Shown: positions 61,846 to 64,000 of the stretch, in pieces | Layout of the letters: each line of letters starts with the position of its first letter | How positions within the stretch are numbered: the first letter of the stretch is position 1 | NCBI GenBank assembly: GCA_951640165.1 | Contig: OX621245.1 | Span: 23,738,330 to 23,802,329, forward strand | DNA length: 64,000 nt | Source: Pseudoips prasinana | Lineage: Eukaryota > Arthropoda > Insecta > Lepidoptera > Nolidae | Reading direction: 5' to 3' | Notes under the pieces: model-generated | Told to the model about the DNA's origin: nothing | The model's database searches: none | What the model saw: the letters and a program-made list of their open reading frames with translations, nothing else | Position numbers and translations under genes: made by a program

Positions 61846-63552
61846 GTTCATCACCATCATCATATCAGCCGAAAGACGTCCACTGCTGGACAAAGGCCTC
61901 CTCCCCCAAGGATCTCCACAATAGCTGGTCCTGCGCTGCCCGCATCCAGCGGCTTCCCGCGACCCGCACAAGATCGTCGGTCCACCGTGTAGGAGGCCTG
62001 CCCACGCTGCGTCTTCCGGTTCGTGGTCGCCACTCGAGAACCTTTCTACCCCATCTGCCATCAGTTCTACGAGCTATGTGCCCTGCCCACTGCCACTTCA
62101 GTTTGGCAATTCGTTGGGCTATGTCGGCTACTTTGGTTCGCCTGCGGATCTCAGCATTTCTGATTCGATCTCGCAGGGAAACTCCAAGCATAGCCTTTTC
62201 CATTGCTCTCTGGGTGACCTTGAGCCGCCTGATAAGGCCCACAGTGAGCGACCACGTCTCTGTTCCGAAAGTCATCACTGGCAACACACACTGGTCGAAG
62301 ACTTGCGACTTGAGACACTGCGGTATTTGGGACGAGAAGATATTACGTAGCTTCCCGAACGCTGCCCAGCCGAGTTGGATTCTACGATTGACCTCCTTTT
62401 CGAAGTTGGACCTACCTAGTTGGATGGTCTGTCTTAGGTAAATATAGTTCTAAACAACTTCGAGTGCAGAGTCTCCAATATTAACTAAAGTGGGTGCAAC
62501 ATGAATGTTCGACATGATTTTCGTCTTATCCATGTTCATTTTCAGAGCCACTTGTTGAGAGACTCTACTGAGGCCATCAAGCATTGTACAGAGGTCGTCA
62601 AGGGTCTCAGCCATGACTACTATATCGTCGGCAAATCTAAGGTGGGTGATGTACTCGCCATTGACATTGATGCCAAAGCCTTCCCAGTCCAGAAGCTTGT
62701 AAACATCTTCCAATGCAGCGGTGAACAGGTTCGGAGATATGACGTCTCCCTGTCTCACGCCTCGCTGCAATTGAATAGGTTTCGAGTTCTGGTCCTGAAG
62801 TCGGACTGACATGGTGGCGTTTTCGTACAAACACTTTAACACCTGGACATACCGATAGTCAATTTGGCACCTTTGAAGAGACCTCAGCACGGCCCATGTT
62901 TCGATAGAATCAAAGGCTTTCTCATAGTCCACAAACGCTAAGCATATTGGCTGGTTATACTCCTCTGTCTTCTGTATAACTTGCCGCAGCGTATGTATGT
63001 GGTCTATGGTACTGTAACTTTTTCGGAAACCGGCTTGTTCGGGAGGCTGGAAGTCGTCAAACCTTCGTGCGAGACGATTCGTAATGACTCTCGAAAACAA
63101 CTTGTATACATGGCTCAGCAGTGAGATGGGTCTGTAACTCTCCAATAGGGTTTTATCGCCCTTTTTGAAGAAAAGCACCACCACACTCCTGTGCCATGCT
63201 TTTGGCGTTTGACCTTCGAGTATGACGGAGTTGAATAACTTCTGAAGGGCCTGTAGGATCGGTGTACCACCCGCCTTCAGAAGCTCAGCTGTAACTCCAT
63301 CATCACCCGGCGCCTTGTTGTTTTTCAGTTGTTTGAGAGCCATTCTAATCTCGTACATGCTGACGTCCGGGATATCTTGGGTGTAGTGTCCGGTTAGTCT
63401 TGCTCTTGGATCGGCATGACTATTGACAGGAAGTCGCGTTGTCGTGTACAACTGTCCGTAGAACTTCTCGATCTCTCCTAGCAACTCAGGTTTTGACGTG
63501 ACGATTCAACCATCCTCGGTCTTCAGCTTCGTCAGTTGGCTTTGCCCAATAG
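61846..63552 (-). mobile_element. RTE-clade LINE, 5'-truncated, with TSD
   Basis: 1.7 kb on the minus strand from within the linker between endonuclease and RT to the (ATG)n-type 3' tail at the left edge. AGATGCC at 61839-61845 and 63553-63559 is a 7-bp TSD. This is the longest copy of a family that also occurs at 9474, 20786, 47281, 51140 and 58570. Its 3' block is the source of the SINE-B tail. Confidence 0.9.
61865..63484 (-). pseudogene. RTE ORF: reverse transcriptase, two premature stops
   Basis: A single frame runs from about 63520 to 61865 with one stop at about 62450 (VV then TAG, where CAG is expected) and one upstream at about 63506-63511 (TGA). RT motifs in order: NNKAPGDDGVTAELLK, SYRPISLLSHVYKLFSRV, QAGFRKSYSTIDHI, the first catalytic Asp in CLAFVDYEKAFDSIE, LQRGVRQGDVISPNLF and the FADD box in LRFADDIVVMAET. 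The C-terminal region holds ETWSLT, LKWQWAGHIARR and GRPPTRWTDDLVRVAG, typical of RTE LINEs. No frameshifts in 1.6 kb, so the copy is fairly young. Both stops are explained by single C-to-T changes. Confidence 0.9.
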
Positions 63553-63867
63553 AGATGCCATTATCAATCTATAAGTGATCGATGAGGTAAAATTACTATA
63601 CGCGCGGTTAGCCTGTAGTTTTGTTACTGCCGAAGTAGGTAAATTTGCTAACGGCTCCATTCTTCGGACGTTATATACAGTATATATATATAATGGCTAT
63701 TGGCCGCATTTGTAGTCATTAGACAATAGTCGTAAGCTATGTTGGAAAGCTTTTGTTGTTTGGCTTGAACTAAACCGATATAAAGATAACTACTCTAAAA
63801 AGAAGAAGGTATGCAAAATCCAATCAAGTTCCGTACAAAAATAGACATAAACAGGCTGCCCATTTAA

Positions 63868-64000
63868 AATAACTAGAAATTATATTATCTATATAAGTAT
63901 GTATTTACAAAAATAAAATAGTATATAATATATGTAATATAACAGTTATCTGGTTTCCATAGTACAAGCTCTGCTTAGTTTGGGATCAGATGGCCGCGTG
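63868..64000 (+). repeat. SINE-A 3' part, runs off the window
   Basis: ATTATCTATATAAGTATGTA, AACAGTTATCTGGTTTCCAT, AGTACAAGCTCTGCTTAGTT and TGGGATCAGATGGCCGCGTG. The 3' terminus lies beyond 64000. Confidence 0.8.

Overview
The window looks like AT-rich, repeat-dense DNA from a moth or butterfly (Lepidoptera). I infer this from the repeats: an RTE-clade LINE whose 3' end is a TGATGA-type tail behind a 'gtccagcagtggacg' block, tRNA-headed SINEs sharing pieces with it, R1-clade and CR1-like LINEs, a BEL/Pao LTR retrotransposon and many short palindromic MITEs. There is no operon, tRNA/rRNA gene or CRISPR array. I find no complete host protein-coding gene. The only host-gene candidate is a possible signal-peptide first exon at 19523-19625, behind a small CpG-rich promoter-like stretch.

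Layout. 1-6 kb: a TA-flanked MITE, a TIR-bounded unit carrying a short ORF, SINE copies and a palindromic MITE. 6.3-8.6 kb: a 5'-truncated R1-clade LINE on the minus strand with a 13-bp target-site duplication (TSD). 8.7-19 kb: nested SINEs, LINE tails, MITEs and an inverted pair of one dispersed repeat. 19.2-19.7 kb: the candidate promoter and exon. 20-30.6 kb: more SINEs, MITEs and a 164-bp R1 3' tail with its own TSD. 30.6-34.4 kb: the quietest stretch, with one striking perfect hairpin at 33849-33890. 34514-43791: a nearly complete BEL/Pao element with 5-bp TSDs (CCCAC), LTRs differing by only three substitutions outside a 25-bp duplication, a tRNA-Tyr-like primer site and Gag, protease, RT, RNase H and integrase domains broken by three frame changes. 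Its 3' LTR is split by a CR1-like LINE with a 9-bp TSD. 44-50 kb: a hairpin-ended repeat and a four-deep nest (SINE, hAT-like element, RTE copy, second LINE tail). 51-61 kb: SINE, RTE and MITE copies, including a MITE with 44-bp perfect snap-back arms. 61846-63552: the longest RTE copy, with a 7-bp TSD. The window ends inside a SINE.

How the parts relate: the autonomous families (BEL/Pao, RTE, R1-clade, CR1-like) supply enzymes. Several short repeats look like their dependents, most clearly the SINE-B family, which carries the RTE 3' end. Insertion order can be read from nesting and TSDs. Every element with a coding region is broken here, so none looks autonomous as given. Homology calls come from motif recognition alone, without a database search.
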